A DNA stretch of 64,000 nucleotides, from assembly GCF_014250675.1 (NCBI RefSeq), contig NZ_JACHTG010000003.1, positions 372,001-436,000 of the forward strand. The letters run 5' to 3'. Shown piece after piece: positions 1 through 7,415 of this stretch. Each line of letters opens with the position of its first letter. Positions within the stretch are counted from its first letter, which is position 1. The DNA comes from Cetobacterium sp. 8H (GTDB lineage: Bacteria; Fusobacteriota; Fusobacteriia; Fusobacteriales; Fusobacteriaceae). The notes under the pieces are model-generated. The model searched no databases and was not told where the DNA came from. It was given only the letters and a program-made list of their open reading frames with translations. Made by a program: the position numbers and the translations under genes.

Positions 1-847
1 TAGCTGTGTTTGTTGCCATGTTTAATGCATGAGAAAAACTTCTAGCTTCTCCATCGTCTACTTTATTGTTATTATAATATTCATTTTTGAATTTTTTTAA
101 TGGTAATCTAGCTATAATAAATCCAGCTACAATAGTAGCAAAAGCTATTGTTCCATAGAAAACCCAGAAAATTTTAGAAAACTTCAAAAGATCAGCTACA
201 ACAGCTGCGAAAGATATTCCAACAATAGAGAATGAAGTAGCTATTACAGCAGCTTCTCTTTGAGTGTAATAACCTTTTTGATACTGTTGATCAGTTACTA
301 CAATACCAATTGTACCATCTCCTAAAAAAGATGCTAAAGCATCAATTGCAGCATATCCAGGAACTTTGAATAATTTTTTCATAATAGGAGCAATCAAAGT
401 TCCTATAAATTCAACAAGTCCAAAAGAAGTCAGAAGAGGCATAAGCATAATTCCAATAAAAAATGTAACCATTAGAGGAGGAATCATATCTCCAGCCATT
501 AATCCACCCGTATTTTCATTACTTAAAAATTCAGGAGCGATTCCAAGAGATATAATGATAAACATAAGTGATCCACCAATTCTTAGAACGGTACTAAGTT
601 TATCAGTAACGAAAAGCTCATTCAAATATTGCTCGTTAAATTTTTTCTTTACTAGACCAAGAACATTTCCAGCAATTGTTATAACTGAACAGAACATAAT
701 TAAAAAATTAACTAAATTAGAGTAGTTACCAAGAACAAAATTTTTAAGATGTCCCATTATAATAGATGACTCTCCACCAATTGTTACAGGAGCTAAGAAT
801 GCTAAAAGCCCCAAAAAAGAATAAATTCCAAACTTAAGTATTGCCAT
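1..847 (-). CDS. YjiH-like nucleoside-recognition (Gate) domain membrane protein, 3' end outside window
   Basis: This reading frame is open on the minus strand from the ATG at 847 to the window edge (about 282 codons, no stop seen), so the C-terminus is missing. The start is preceded by GGAGGTT. The translation is strongly hydrophobic, with several membrane segments, and includes GLVEFIGTLIAPIMKKLF and DALASFLGDGTIGIVVTD, typical of YjiH/nucleoside-recognition Gate proteins. Such proteins are thought to be transporters or gated pores, but their substrates are mostly unknown. The gene lies behind a structured leader with an intrinsic terminator, which suggests ligand-controlled expression. Any short plus-strand frame inside it is a shadow. 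Confidence 0.8.
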   Translation of the reverse strand, partial: MAILKFGIYSFLGLLAFLAPVTIGGESSIIMGHLKNFVLGNYSNLVNFLIMFCSVITIAGNVLGLVKKKFNEQYLNELFVTDKLSTVLRIGGSLMFIIISLGIAPEFLSNENTGGLMAGDMIPPLMVTFFIGIMLMPLLTSFGLVEFIGTLIAPIMKKLFKVPGYAAIDALASFLGDGTIGIVVTDQQYQKGYYTQREAAVIATSFSIVGISFAAVVADLLKFSKIFWVFYGTIAFATIVAGFIIARLPLKKFKNEYYNNNKVDDGEARSFSHALNMATNTA

Positions 848-883
848 AAAAAACCTCCAGAAATTTTAAAATTTCTGCCAAAT

Positions 884-909
884 AAAAAAACATACTTAAA
901 AAAAGTATG
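884..909 (-). terminator. Intrinsic terminator in the leader of the YjiH-like gene
   Basis: On the minus strand CATACTT (909-903) and AAGTATG (897-891) form a 7-bp stem with a 5-nt loop, followed directly by seven T. It lies between the promoter at 1050-1078 and the start codon at 847, so it must be read through for the gene to be expressed. This is the arrangement of an attenuator. Its 5' arm can also pair with AAGTAT at 965-960 upstream, a possible antiterminator. Confidence 0.8.
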
Positions 910-917
910 CCTGAATT

Positions 918-1043
918 GAGAACTTATTTCATTAAGCGTATTACTATGGCAGCTTCGTAATACTTAATTCACAGGAACATGTCGTCATCGCCATCGGCCT
1001 TAGGCTCATAACATATAAGTGAACTAACCTCTATTTAAATTGT
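918..1043 (-). promoter_or_regulatory. Candidate riboswitch-like structured leader RNA
   Basis: The transcribed leader on the minus strand folds by eye into a closed domain. A base stem pairs ACTTAT/ATAAGT (1020-1015 with 927-922). A 12-bp hairpin pairs ATTAAGTATTAC (968-957) with 944-931, with a 2-nt bulge. A small GCC/GGC hairpin lies at 1005-997. The loop of the large hairpin carries GCCAT (950-946), which can pair with ATGGC (994-990) as a pseudoknot. This GC-rich, structured island stands out in AT-rich DNA and is followed by a terminator. I do not recognise a published riboswitch consensus in it (not T-box, SAM, lysine, cobalamin, TPP, GEMM, fluoride or ykkC as I know them). Confidence 0.6.
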
Positions 1044-1049
1044 CAGCAC

Positions 1050-1078
1050 AGTATACATTAAAATTAAACAATTGTAAA
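1050..1078 (-). promoter_or_regulatory. Promoter for the leader and YjiH-like gene
   Basis: On the minus strand TTTACA (1078-1073) and TATACT (1055-1050) are separated by 17 bp, a good sigma-70 type promoter. Transcription would begin near 1043, giving a leader of about 195 nt before the start codon. Confidence 0.7.
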
Positions 1079-1167
1079 GTGAAAATTAATAAAATATTTT
1101 TTTAAAAGGAGAATTTAAAAAGTTTAGTAATTAATTTAATAGGAGCTATTAAAAGGAGGATGATAAG

Positions 1168-2151
1168 ATGTATTCTAAGGATGACATGATTTTGTGGTCA
1201 ATGGTATCGTCAATGGTTATAAATATTGGAAAAATAGAAATTTTAGCATTTTCTTCAAATTACCTTTTTAAGATTTTTAAAAAATCCTCTGAAATGGGAG
1301 TTAACCTTTTTAATTCTAGCTATAATGAAAAAATAGAAATTATAAACACGTTGAAGGACGGAACTGAAAAGGAAAAATTGAAAGTTTTTTTTGGTGATTT
1401 TTCCATTATAAGAAATTTAAAAAAACAGTTACTAAAAGAAAAGGAAACTATGAGTAGAGAAAATATAAAGATGGCAACGTATTTTTGTCAGGATTATCCA
1501 AGCAAATTAAGGGAAACAAAACTGCCTCCATATGTCATTTTTTATAAGGGCTTCTTACCTTGTGATAAAGATTTAGAAAATGCAATTTCAATAGTAGGAA
1601 CAAGATTTCCAGAAGACAAGGGAATTGTAGAATTTACAGAGGAGATAGCATATTATTTAAAGAAAAATACAAATTACAATATAAGTGGATTAGCAAAAGG
1701 ATGTGACACTATAGGACATAAAATAACTTTGAAAAATAGAATTAAAAATATTGCAATTTTAGGACAAGGATTAGGATCAGATATATATCCTTCAGAAAAT
1801 AAAAACTTATCAGAACTTATACTAGAAGAAAAAGGAGCCTTAATCTCCGAGATTCCACCAACTTTAGGAGTTAAAGGAATTTATCTGTTACAGAGGAATA
1901 GATTGCAGGCTTATTTAGCAGATAGTGTATTTGTTTTGGAGAGTGGAAAAAAAGGAGGAACAATCACAACAATAAAAAATGCATTCGATGAAAAAAGAAG
2001 AGTCTATATAAGAAATATAAAAACTAATCATAGTATTTTTAACTTAAAAAATATAAATAAGGTTAGTTTTATCAGTAATTCTTCAGATATAGAATATATA
2101 GACCTTTTGACAAGAAAGCCATACACTCTTTTTACTTTTGAATATTTCTAG
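1168..2151 (+). CDS. dprA: Diverged DprA/Smf-family DNA-processing protein
   Basis: This 327-residue protein has the Rossmann-like DprA domain in its middle and C-terminal parts. AISIVGTRFPEDKG begins the fold. SGLAKGCDTIGHK corresponds to the usual SGxAxGID motif, GQGLGSDIYPSEN to GxGxxxxYPxxN, and LLQRNRLQAYLADSVFVLE to the FPxRNRxIxGLS segment. DprA binds single-stranded DNA and loads RecA during natural transformation. Several normally invariant residues are changed, and the first 110 residues match nothing I recognise. The start has AAAGGAGGA 8 bp upstream. It is transcribed divergently from the YjiH-like gene and followed 30 bp later by the methyltransferase gene. Confidence 0.8.
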   Translation: MYSKDDMILWSMVSSMVINIGKIEILAFSSNYLFKIFKKSSEMGVNLFNSSYNEKIEIINTLKDGTEKEKLKVFFGDFSIIRNLKKQLLKEKETMSRENIKMATYFCQDYPSKLRETKLPPYVIFYKGFLPCDKDLENAISIVGTRFPEDKGIVEFTEEIAYYLKKNTNYNISGLAKGCDTIGHKITLKNRIKNIAILGQGLGSDIYPSENKNLSELILEEKGALISEIPPTLGVKGIYLLQRNRLQAYLADSVFVLESGKKGGTITTIKNAFDEKRRVYIRNIKTNHSIFNLKNINKVSFISNSSDIEYIDLLTRKPYTLFTFEYF

Positions 2152-2181
2152 TATATAATAAAAAGAAAAAGGGGTTGTAAA

Positions 2182-2979
2182 ATGAAAGAGATATTAGTTT
2201 TAGATGGTGCTATGGGAACTTTAATAAGTGATAAATTCAAAATATCTGAGAAATGTAAGGAGAAAGTAAATATAATATTTCCTGAAATAATAACAAAGAT
2301 ACATGAAAATTATATCGAAGCAGGGGCAGATTTAATAAAAGCAAATACATTTAACTGTTCAAAAGAAGCTTTGACAAAATATGGGGAAGATCCTGAAAAA
2401 AGTTATGATTATGCACTAAATGGTGCAAGATTAGCAAAGAGGTGCGCTTTAAAATATGGGAAGAAAAGTGTAGGAACTTTTTGTTTAGGAGACGAAAGTC
2501 AGATAAACGGTATTTTGGATGGAGATGTAGATTTAATTTTAATAGAGACAATTTTTGATTATGAACAAGGTAAAAAAAGTTTAGACTTGCTAAGACAAAT
2601 AATGAAGAAAAGAGAAATAAAAAAACCTATAATGATATCTTTTGCAGTTAATAAATTGGGACAGATTTATTCTGGAGAAAAACTAGTGGACATTTTTTCT
2701 GAATTTATAGGTGAAGATATTTTTTCTATTGGAATTAATTGCTCTGAATTTTCTAAGGAGATATTAGAAGTATTTAAGAGTATTAAAAATAAAACAACAA
2801 TAAAGTTAAGTTATCATCCTAATTCTGATGGGAATATAGAAAATTATTTATCAATAATATCAGAATGTTTAGAAAATGGAGTTTTAGATATTGTGGGTGG
2901 TTGTTGTGGAACAAATGAAGAGCATATAAAAAGATTAAAAAATATGATTGAAAAAAGTGGTGTACCTGAAGAGAATTGA
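2182..2979 (+). CDS. Homocysteine S-methyltransferase-like protein (MetH N-terminal domain type)
   Basis: This 265-residue TIM-barrel protein of the homocysteine S-methyltransferase family begins LVLDGAMGTLI and has EAGADLIKANTFNCS. It ends with a zinc-type VGGCCGTNEEHIKRL (about residues 239-253); a third zinc Cys is probably that in GINCSE (about 188). Members transfer a methyl group to homocysteine thiolate bound to zinc. It is a stand-alone domain with no cobalamin or folate modules, so it may use S-methylmethionine, a betaine or a partner protein. The last seven codons and the stop lie antisense to the 3' part of the tRNA-Arg gene, so its tail, GVPEEN, is encoded by tRNA sequence. Confidence 0.8.
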   Translation: MKEILVLDGAMGTLISDKFKISEKCKEKVNIIFPEIITKIHENYIEAGADLIKANTFNCSKEALTKYGEDPEKSYDYALNGARLAKRCALKYGKKSVGTFCLGDESQINGILDGDVDLILIETIFDYEQGKKSLDLLRQIMKKREIKKPIMISFAVNKLGQIYSGEKLVDIFSEFIGEDIFSIGINCSEFSKEILEVFKSIKNKTTIKLSYHPNSDGNIENYLSIISECLENGVLDIVGGCCGTNEEHIKRLKNMIEKSGVPEEN

Positions 2980-3034
2980 ACTCATGACCTACTCCTTAGG
3001 AGGGAGTTGCTCTATCCAACTGAGCTACAGATAC
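2958..3034 (-). tRNA. tRNA-Arg, anticodon CCT (reads AGG)
   Basis: The reverse complement folds as a complete 77-nt tRNA with encoded CCA. The acceptor pairs GTATCTG with CAGGTAC, and the discriminator is A. The D arm is GCTC-AGTTGGATA-GAGC. The anticodon stem ACTCC/GGAGT encloses the loop CTCCTAA, so the anticodon is CCT. The T-loop is TTCAATT. The T stem ATGAG/CTCTT has one T-T mismatch (positions 50-64). A good promoter lies 13 bp upstream. Its 3' 22 nt overlap the end of the convergent methyltransferase CDS. Confidence 0.93.
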
Positions 3035-3046
3035 ACGATTTTTTAA

Positions 3047-3075
3047 AATATATCATCTAATAAAAAAAAAGTCAA
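3047..3075 (-). promoter_or_regulatory. Promoter for tRNA-Arg
   Basis: Minus-strand TTGACT (3075-3070) and TATATT (3052-3047) are 17 bp apart, with the tRNA 5' end 13 nt beyond the -10 box. Confidence 0.65.
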
Positions 3076-3146
3076 TATAAAAAGAGATTAAAAAAATAAG
3101 ATATTTAATTAAGTAAAAAAAGAAAAAATATAGTCATTTGCATTGC

Positions 3147-3176
3147 TTGACATTAGTTAAATAAATAATGTATAAT
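3147..3176 (+). promoter_or_regulatory. Promoter for the mglBAC operon
   Basis: TTGACA (3147-3152) and TATAAT (3171-3176) are both perfect consensus boxes, spaced 18 bp, about 42 bp before the mglB start codon. The rest of 3035-3217 is AT-rich, and I see no clear operator in it. Confidence 0.75.
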
Positions 3177-3217
3177 TACACTATGTTTAATAATATAACA
3201 ATTTTGGGAGGGGTTTT

Positions 3218-4201
3218 ATGAAGAGAGTTTCGTTTTTATTGGGAGCATTAGCTCTTACTACAGTAGCATCGGCAGCACCAACAAAAATTGGAGTAACAGT
3301 ATATCGTTATGATGACAACTTTATGTCAACAGTAAGACAAAGAATTGAAGAAGTTGCAAAAAATGACAAAGATGTTGTGGTTTTAATGAACGACTCGCAA
3401 AATGACCAATCGAAACAAAATGACCAAGTAGACGTTTTAATAGCAAAGGGAGTAGATTCTCTTGCAATTAACTTAGTTGACCCAGCGGCAGCATCAACTG
3501 TAATAGCAAAAGCTAAAGCAGAAGATATTCCAGTTGTATTCTATAACAAAGAACCATCTAAAGCTGACATGGATAGCTATGACAAGGCTTATTATGTAGG
3601 AACTGACTCTAAAGAATCAGGAGTTATCCAAGGTGAAGTTGTTGCTAAACAATGGAAAGCAAATCCAGCTTGGGATTTAAACAAGGATGGAGTTATTCAA
3701 TACGTTCTATTAAAAGGAGAACCTGGACATCCAGATGCAGAAGCTAGAACAACATACGTAACAAAAACATTAAATGATATGGGAATTAAAACTCAAGAAC
3801 TTCATATGGATACAGGAATGTGGGATGCAGCTATGGCAAAAGATAAAATGGAAGCTTGGCTATCAGGTCCAAATGGAGAAAAAATAGAAGTTGTTATCGC
3901 AAACAATGATGGAATGGCAATGGGAGCAGTAGAAGCTTTAAAAGCTAACGGGAAGCCAAAAACTCCAGTATTTGGAGTAGACGCTTTAGCAGAAGTGTTA
4001 GTAATGGTTGAAAATGGACAAGTTGCAGGAACAGTTCTTAACGATGGAATGAACCAAGGAAAAGCGGCATACGAAATTGCTAGAAACTTAGGACAAGGTA
4101 AAAAACCAACTGAGGGAACAAATTGGAAGTTAGATGGAAAAGTACTAAGAGTTCCTTATGTAGGAGTAGATAAAGACAATTTAAAAGACTTTAAAAAGTA
4201 A
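3218..4201 (+). CDS. mglB: Galactose/methyl-galactoside ABC transporter, periplasmic binding protein
   Basis: This 327-residue protein starts with a signal peptide (about residues 1-19, ending ASA). A periplasmic-binding-protein type I fold follows: [51 protein letters not shown] and FYNKEPSK. These are close to the MglB glucose/galactose receptor, including Asp and Asn positions that contact sugar and a Ca-loop-like DLNKDG segment (about residues 154-159). It captures galactose, glucose or methyl-galactosides and delivers them to MglAC. The start has GGGAGGGG about 9 bp upstream. It is the first gene of mglBAC, with 62 bp to mglA. Confidence 0.93.
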   Translation: MKRVSFLLGALALTTVASAAPTKIGVTVYRYDDNFMSTVRQRIEEVAKNDKDVVVLMNDSQNDQSKQNDQVDVLIAKGVDSLAINLVDPAAASTVIAKAKAEDIPVVFYNKEPSKADMDSYDKAYYVGTDSKESGVIQGEVVAKQWKANPAWDLNKDGVIQYVLLKGEPGHPDAEARTTYVTKTLNDMGIKTQELHMDTGMWDAAMAKDKMEAWLSGPNGEKIEVVIANNDGMAMGAVEALKANGKPKTPVFGVDALAEVLVMVENGQVAGTVLNDGMNQGKAAYEIARNLGQGKKPTEGTNWKLDGKVLRVPYVGVDKDNLKDFKK

Positions 4202-4263
4202 TAGGAGAGGGGGAGGTAAAACTTCCCCTTATTTAATAAACAAATATGATTTAAGGAGATAAG

Positions 4264-5760
4264 ATGGATAAATATTTACTTGAGATGACAGGGATATCTA
4301 AATCATTTCCAGGAGTAAAGGCTCTAGATAATGTAAATCTTAAAATAAGACCTCATACAGTTCATGCATTGATGGGAGAAAATGGAGCAGGAAAATCGAC
4401 ATTGATGAAATGTTTATTTGGAATTTATTCTAAAGATGAAGGGAAAATATTTTTAGATGGAAAAGAAGTAAACTTTATATCAGCCAAAGATGCTTTAGAA
4501 AATGGAGTATCTATGGTTCACCAAGAATTAAATCAAGTTTTACAAAGAACGGTAATGGATAATGTTTGGTTGGGAAGGTACCCGTTAAAAGGGGTATTTG
4601 TAGATCATAAAAAGATGTATGAAGATACAAAAAAAATATTCCAAGAGTTAGATATAGATATAGATCCAAAAGCTAAGGTTTCGACCTTGTCTGTATCTCA
4701 AATGCAAATGGTAGAGATAGCAAAAGCGTTCTCGTATAATTCTAAGGTAATAGTGATGGATGAACCCACATCTTCTCTGACGGAAAAAGAGGTTGCACAT
4801 CTTTTTAAGATTATCAAAAAACTTACTGATAGAGGTTGTGGAGTAGTTTACATATCTCATAAAATGGAAGAAATAAAAGGAATCTGTGATGATATAACAA
4901 TTTTAAGAGATGGACAATGGGTTACTACAACGAGCTTAGATGGAATAACAACAGATCAAATAATAGGAATGATGGTAGGAAGAGAACTGACTCAAAGATT
5001 CCCGGAAAAAACAAATAAACCTCAAGAGGTTATAATGGAAGTTGAGAATCTGACTGCAAAAAATCAACCATCTATTCAAAATGTAACTTTTGATTTAAGA
5101 AAAGGAGAAATTTTAGGAGTAGCAGGACTTGTAGGTTCAAAAAGAACAGATATAGTTGAAACTATATTTGGTATAAGAGAAAAAGAAGTAGGGATTATAA
5201 ACTTAAATGGAAAAGAAATAGAGAATAGATCAAGCTTAGATGCAATAAAAAATGGTTTTGCTCTAGTGACAGAAGAAAGAAGAGCTACTGGTATTTTCCC
5301 TCAGTTAAACATTGAATTTAACTCTTTAATTTCAAATATGACAAGTTACGAAGGAAAAAATAAACTATTAAACTCATCTAAGATGTATGGAGATACAAAG
5401 TGGGTTATAGACTCTATGAGGGTAAAGACACCTACTCAAAAAACACCTATTGGAAATTTATCGGGTGGAAATCAACAAAAGGTAATAATAGGAAGATGGT
5501 TACTTACAAGCCCTGATATTTTAATGCTAGATGAACCAACAAGAGGAATAGATGTAGGAGCTAAATATGAGATATATCAACTGATGCTTGATTTAGCAAA
5601 TAAAGGCAAAGGGATAATTATGATATCATCTGAAATGCCAGAATTACTTGGTGTAACAGATAGAATTTTAGTTATGAGTAACGGAAGAGTAGCTGGAATT
5701 GTTAATACGAATGAAACAAGTCAAGAAGAAATCTTAAAATTAGCATCACTATATTTATAA
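4264..5760 (+). CDS. mglA: Galactose/methyl-galactoside ABC transporter, ATPase with two nucleotide domains
   Basis: This 498-residue cytoplasmic protein is a tandem ATPase of the sugar CUT2 class. The first half has Walker [10 protein letters not shown] (about residues 39-47), an LSVSQMQM signature and Walker [10 protein letters not shown]. The second half has a degenerate Walker A (GLVGSKRTD), signature LSGGNQQK and Walker [12 protein letters not shown] degenerate second site is normal for MglA/RbsA proteins. It powers sugar uptake with MglB and MglC. AAGGAG lies 6 bp upstream of the ATG; mglC follows after 18 bp. Confidence 0.95.
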   Translation: MDKYLLEMTGISKSFPGVKALDNVNLKIRPHTVHALMGENGAGKSTLMKCLFGIYSKDEGKIFLDGKEVNFISAKDALENGVSMVHQELNQVLQRTVMDNVWLGRYPLKGVFVDHKKMYEDTKKIFQELDIDIDPKAKVSTLSVSQMQMVEIAKAFSYNSKVIVMDEPTSSLTEKEVAHLFKIIKKLTDRGCGVVYISHKMEEIKGICDDITILRDGQWVTTTSLDGITTDQIIGMMVGRELTQRFPEKTNKPQEVIMEVENLTAKNQPSIQNVTFDLRKGEILGVAGLVGSKRTDIVETIFGIREKEVGIINLNGKEIENRSSLDAIKNGFALVTEERRATGIFPQLNIEFNSLISNMTSYEGKNKLLNSSKMYGDTKWVIDSMRVKTPTQKTPIGNLSGGNQQKVIIGRWLLTSPDILMLDEPTRGIDVGAKYEIYQLMLDLANKGKGIIMISSEMPELLGVTDRILVMSNGRVAGIVNTNETSQEEILKLASLYL

Positions 5761-5778
5761 TAGTTACAGGAGGAAAAA

Positions 5779-6843
5779 ATGCAATTAAATAATGATAATC
5801 CGACAATTCCAAAAGAAGAAAAACAAGAAGGATTTGGTTTTCTAAAGGGAAAGGATACAAAAAAATTATTATTAGATGGGGGATTATATTTAGTTCTATT
5901 AATACTTATAGCTGGAATAATAATTAAAGAACCTTCATTTTTAAGTTTTAGAAATATGAGAAATATATTAACACAATCATCAGTTAGAACAATATTGGCT
6001 CTAGGAGTTGCCGGAATAATAGTGACACAAGGAACGGATTTATCGGTGGGAAGACAAGTTGGTTTATCAGCTGTTATATCTGCAACATTATTACAGGCAA
6101 TGACAAATGTTAATAAAGTGTTTCCTAATTTAGATACACTTCCAATTCCAGTTGTAATTTTAATTGTTTGTGCAGTAGGTGGTTTGGCAGGATTCTTAAA
6201 TGGGTTTGTAGTAGCATATCTAAATGTAACACCTTTTGTTGCTACATTGGGATCTATGATAATAATTTATGGAGCAAACTCACTTTATTATGATTATGTT
6301 GGAGCATCTCCGATAGCAGGATTTTCAAAAAGTTTTACAAACTTTGCACAGGGATATTTTACAATAGGTGGATTTAGATTTAACTATTTAATTATTTATG
6401 CATTGTTAGCATTACTTTTTATCTGGGTGTTATGGAATAAAACAACTTTTGGAAAAAACCTTTTTGCTGTTGGAGGAAACCCTGAAGCAGCAAAAGTGTC
6501 GGGTGTAAATGTTAAAAAAACATTAGTTTTAGTTTATACACTATCTGGAATATTTTATGCTTTTGGTGGAATGCTTGAAGCGGGAAGAGTTGGAAGTGCT
6601 ACAAACAACTTAGGAAATATGTATGAGATGGATGCTATAGCGGCTTGTGTTGTTGGAGGAGTTTCATTCTCAGGAGGAGTAGGAACGGTTCCAGGAGTTT
6701 TAATAGGAGTTATTATATTTACTGTAATAAACTATGGACTTACTTTTATAGGAGTAAATCCTTACTGGCAATATATAATAAAAGGTGTAATCATAGTTAT
6801 GGCGGTAGCATTAGATACTCTTAAGTATGTAAAAAAGAAATAA
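5779..6843 (+). CDS. mglC: Galactose/methyl-galactoside ABC transporter, permease
   Basis: This 354-residue inner-membrane protein has a soluble charged N-terminus of about 30 residues and then roughly ten hydrophobic segments. It carries CUT2 permease hallmarks: GIIVTQGTDLSVGRQVGLSA, NVTPFVATLGSMIIIYG, GKNLFAVGGNPEAAKVSG and VVGGVSFSGGVGTVPG. It forms the channel through which sugar released by MglB passes, driven by MglA. AGGAGG lies upstream. It is the last gene of the operon and is followed by a strong terminator shared with the convergent nrdG. Confidence 0.95.
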   Translation: MQLNNDNPTIPKEEKQEGFGFLKGKDTKKLLLDGGLYLVLLILIAGIIIKEPSFLSFRNMRNILTQSSVRTILALGVAGIIVTQGTDLSVGRQVGLSAVISATLLQAMTNVNKVFPNLDTLPIPVVILIVCAVGGLAGFLNGFVVAYLNVTPFVATLGSMIIIYGANSLYYDYVGASPIAGFSKSFTNFAQGYFTIGGFRFNYLIIYALLALLFIWVLWNKTTFGKNLFAVGGNPEAAKVSGVNVKKTLVLVYTLSGIFYAFGGMLEAGRVGSATNNLGNMYEMDAIAACVVGGVSFSGGVGTVPGVLIGVIIFTVINYGLTFIGVNPYWQYIIKGVIIVMAVALDTLKYVKKK

Positions 6844-6851
6844 ATAATATA

Positions 6852-6885
6852 AAAAAAGTTCTAGATTTTACTCTAGAACTTTTTT
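6852..6885. terminator. Bidirectional terminator between mglC and nrdG
   Basis: AAAAAAGTTCTAGA and TCTAGAACTTTTTT form a 14-bp stem with a short loop. A- and T-tracts on either side let it serve both converging genes. Confidence 0.85.
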
Positions 6886-6886
6886 A

Positions 6887-7402
6887 TTACTCAATATATT
6901 TGATGGTTTCTTTTAATTCTAAACTTTTTTTAATGTCTATAACTCTTTGATTTTTGCTTCCACGCCACTTTAAGTTTAAATCTTTTTCCTCTATTCTAAA
7001 TTTTCCATCTACCAAGATATCACACATTCCTACAAGAGAAAGTAGACTAGAATCTTGAATGATGTCTTCCCAAGTAAAACCTGACCAAATCCAAATATCT
7101 TTCTTAGGAAAGGCTGCCTTAAATTTATTGAGGAATGAAACAAGAGGTTTTATATTATGAATATATGTAGGATCACCACCTAAAAGTGAAAGTCCCTTTA
7201 TACTTGTGTTATATTTTGTAAAATAAGCCAAAATTTCATTTTCAACTTCTTCAGTAAATGGTAATCCAAAATTAGGATCCCAAGTATCGGAATTGAAGCA
7301 ATCTTTACAGTAATGAGAACATCCGCTTACAAAAATACTGACTCTAATCCCTTCCCCATTTATCATGTCTGTATATTTAATACCAGAATAGTTCATATTC
7401 AA
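6887..7402 (-). CDS. nrdG: Anaerobic ribonucleoside-triphosphate reductase activating protein
   Basis: This 171-residue radical-SAM protein has the cluster motif CSHYCKDC (about residues 28-35) after NGEGIRVSIFVSG, then SLLGGDPTYIHNIKPL and DIWIWSGFTWEDI, all standard for NrdG. It uses S-adenosylmethionine and a 4Fe-4S cluster to make the glycyl radical on NrdD. It lies 13 bp downstream of nrdD on the same strand, so the two are co-transcribed. Confidence 0.95.
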   Translation of the reverse strand: MNMNYSGIKYTDMINGEGIRVSIFVSGCSHYCKDCFNSDTWDPNFGLPFTEEVENEILAYFTKYNTSIKGLSLLGGDPTYIHNIKPLVSFLNKFKAAFPKKDIWIWSGFTWEDIIQDSSLLSLVGMCDILVDGKFRIEEKDLNLKWRGSKNQRVIDIKKSLELKETIKYIE

Positions 7403-7415
7403 TCTCCCATCATTA

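Noticed and set aside
366-725. Plus-strand 119-codon frame
   Set aside because: It is antisense to the YjiH-like gene, has no ribosome site, and its composition reflects the opposite-strand membrane codons.
918-1043. Leader matched against T-box, SAM, lysine, cobalamin, TPP, M-box, GEMM, fluoride and ykkC classes
   Set aside because: None of the conserved core sequences I know for those classes is present, so I did not name it.
2958-3034. tRNA-Arg as an attachment site for a mobile element
   Set aside because: No integrase and no repeated tRNA 3' end seen nearby; flanking genes are ordinary chromosomal genes.
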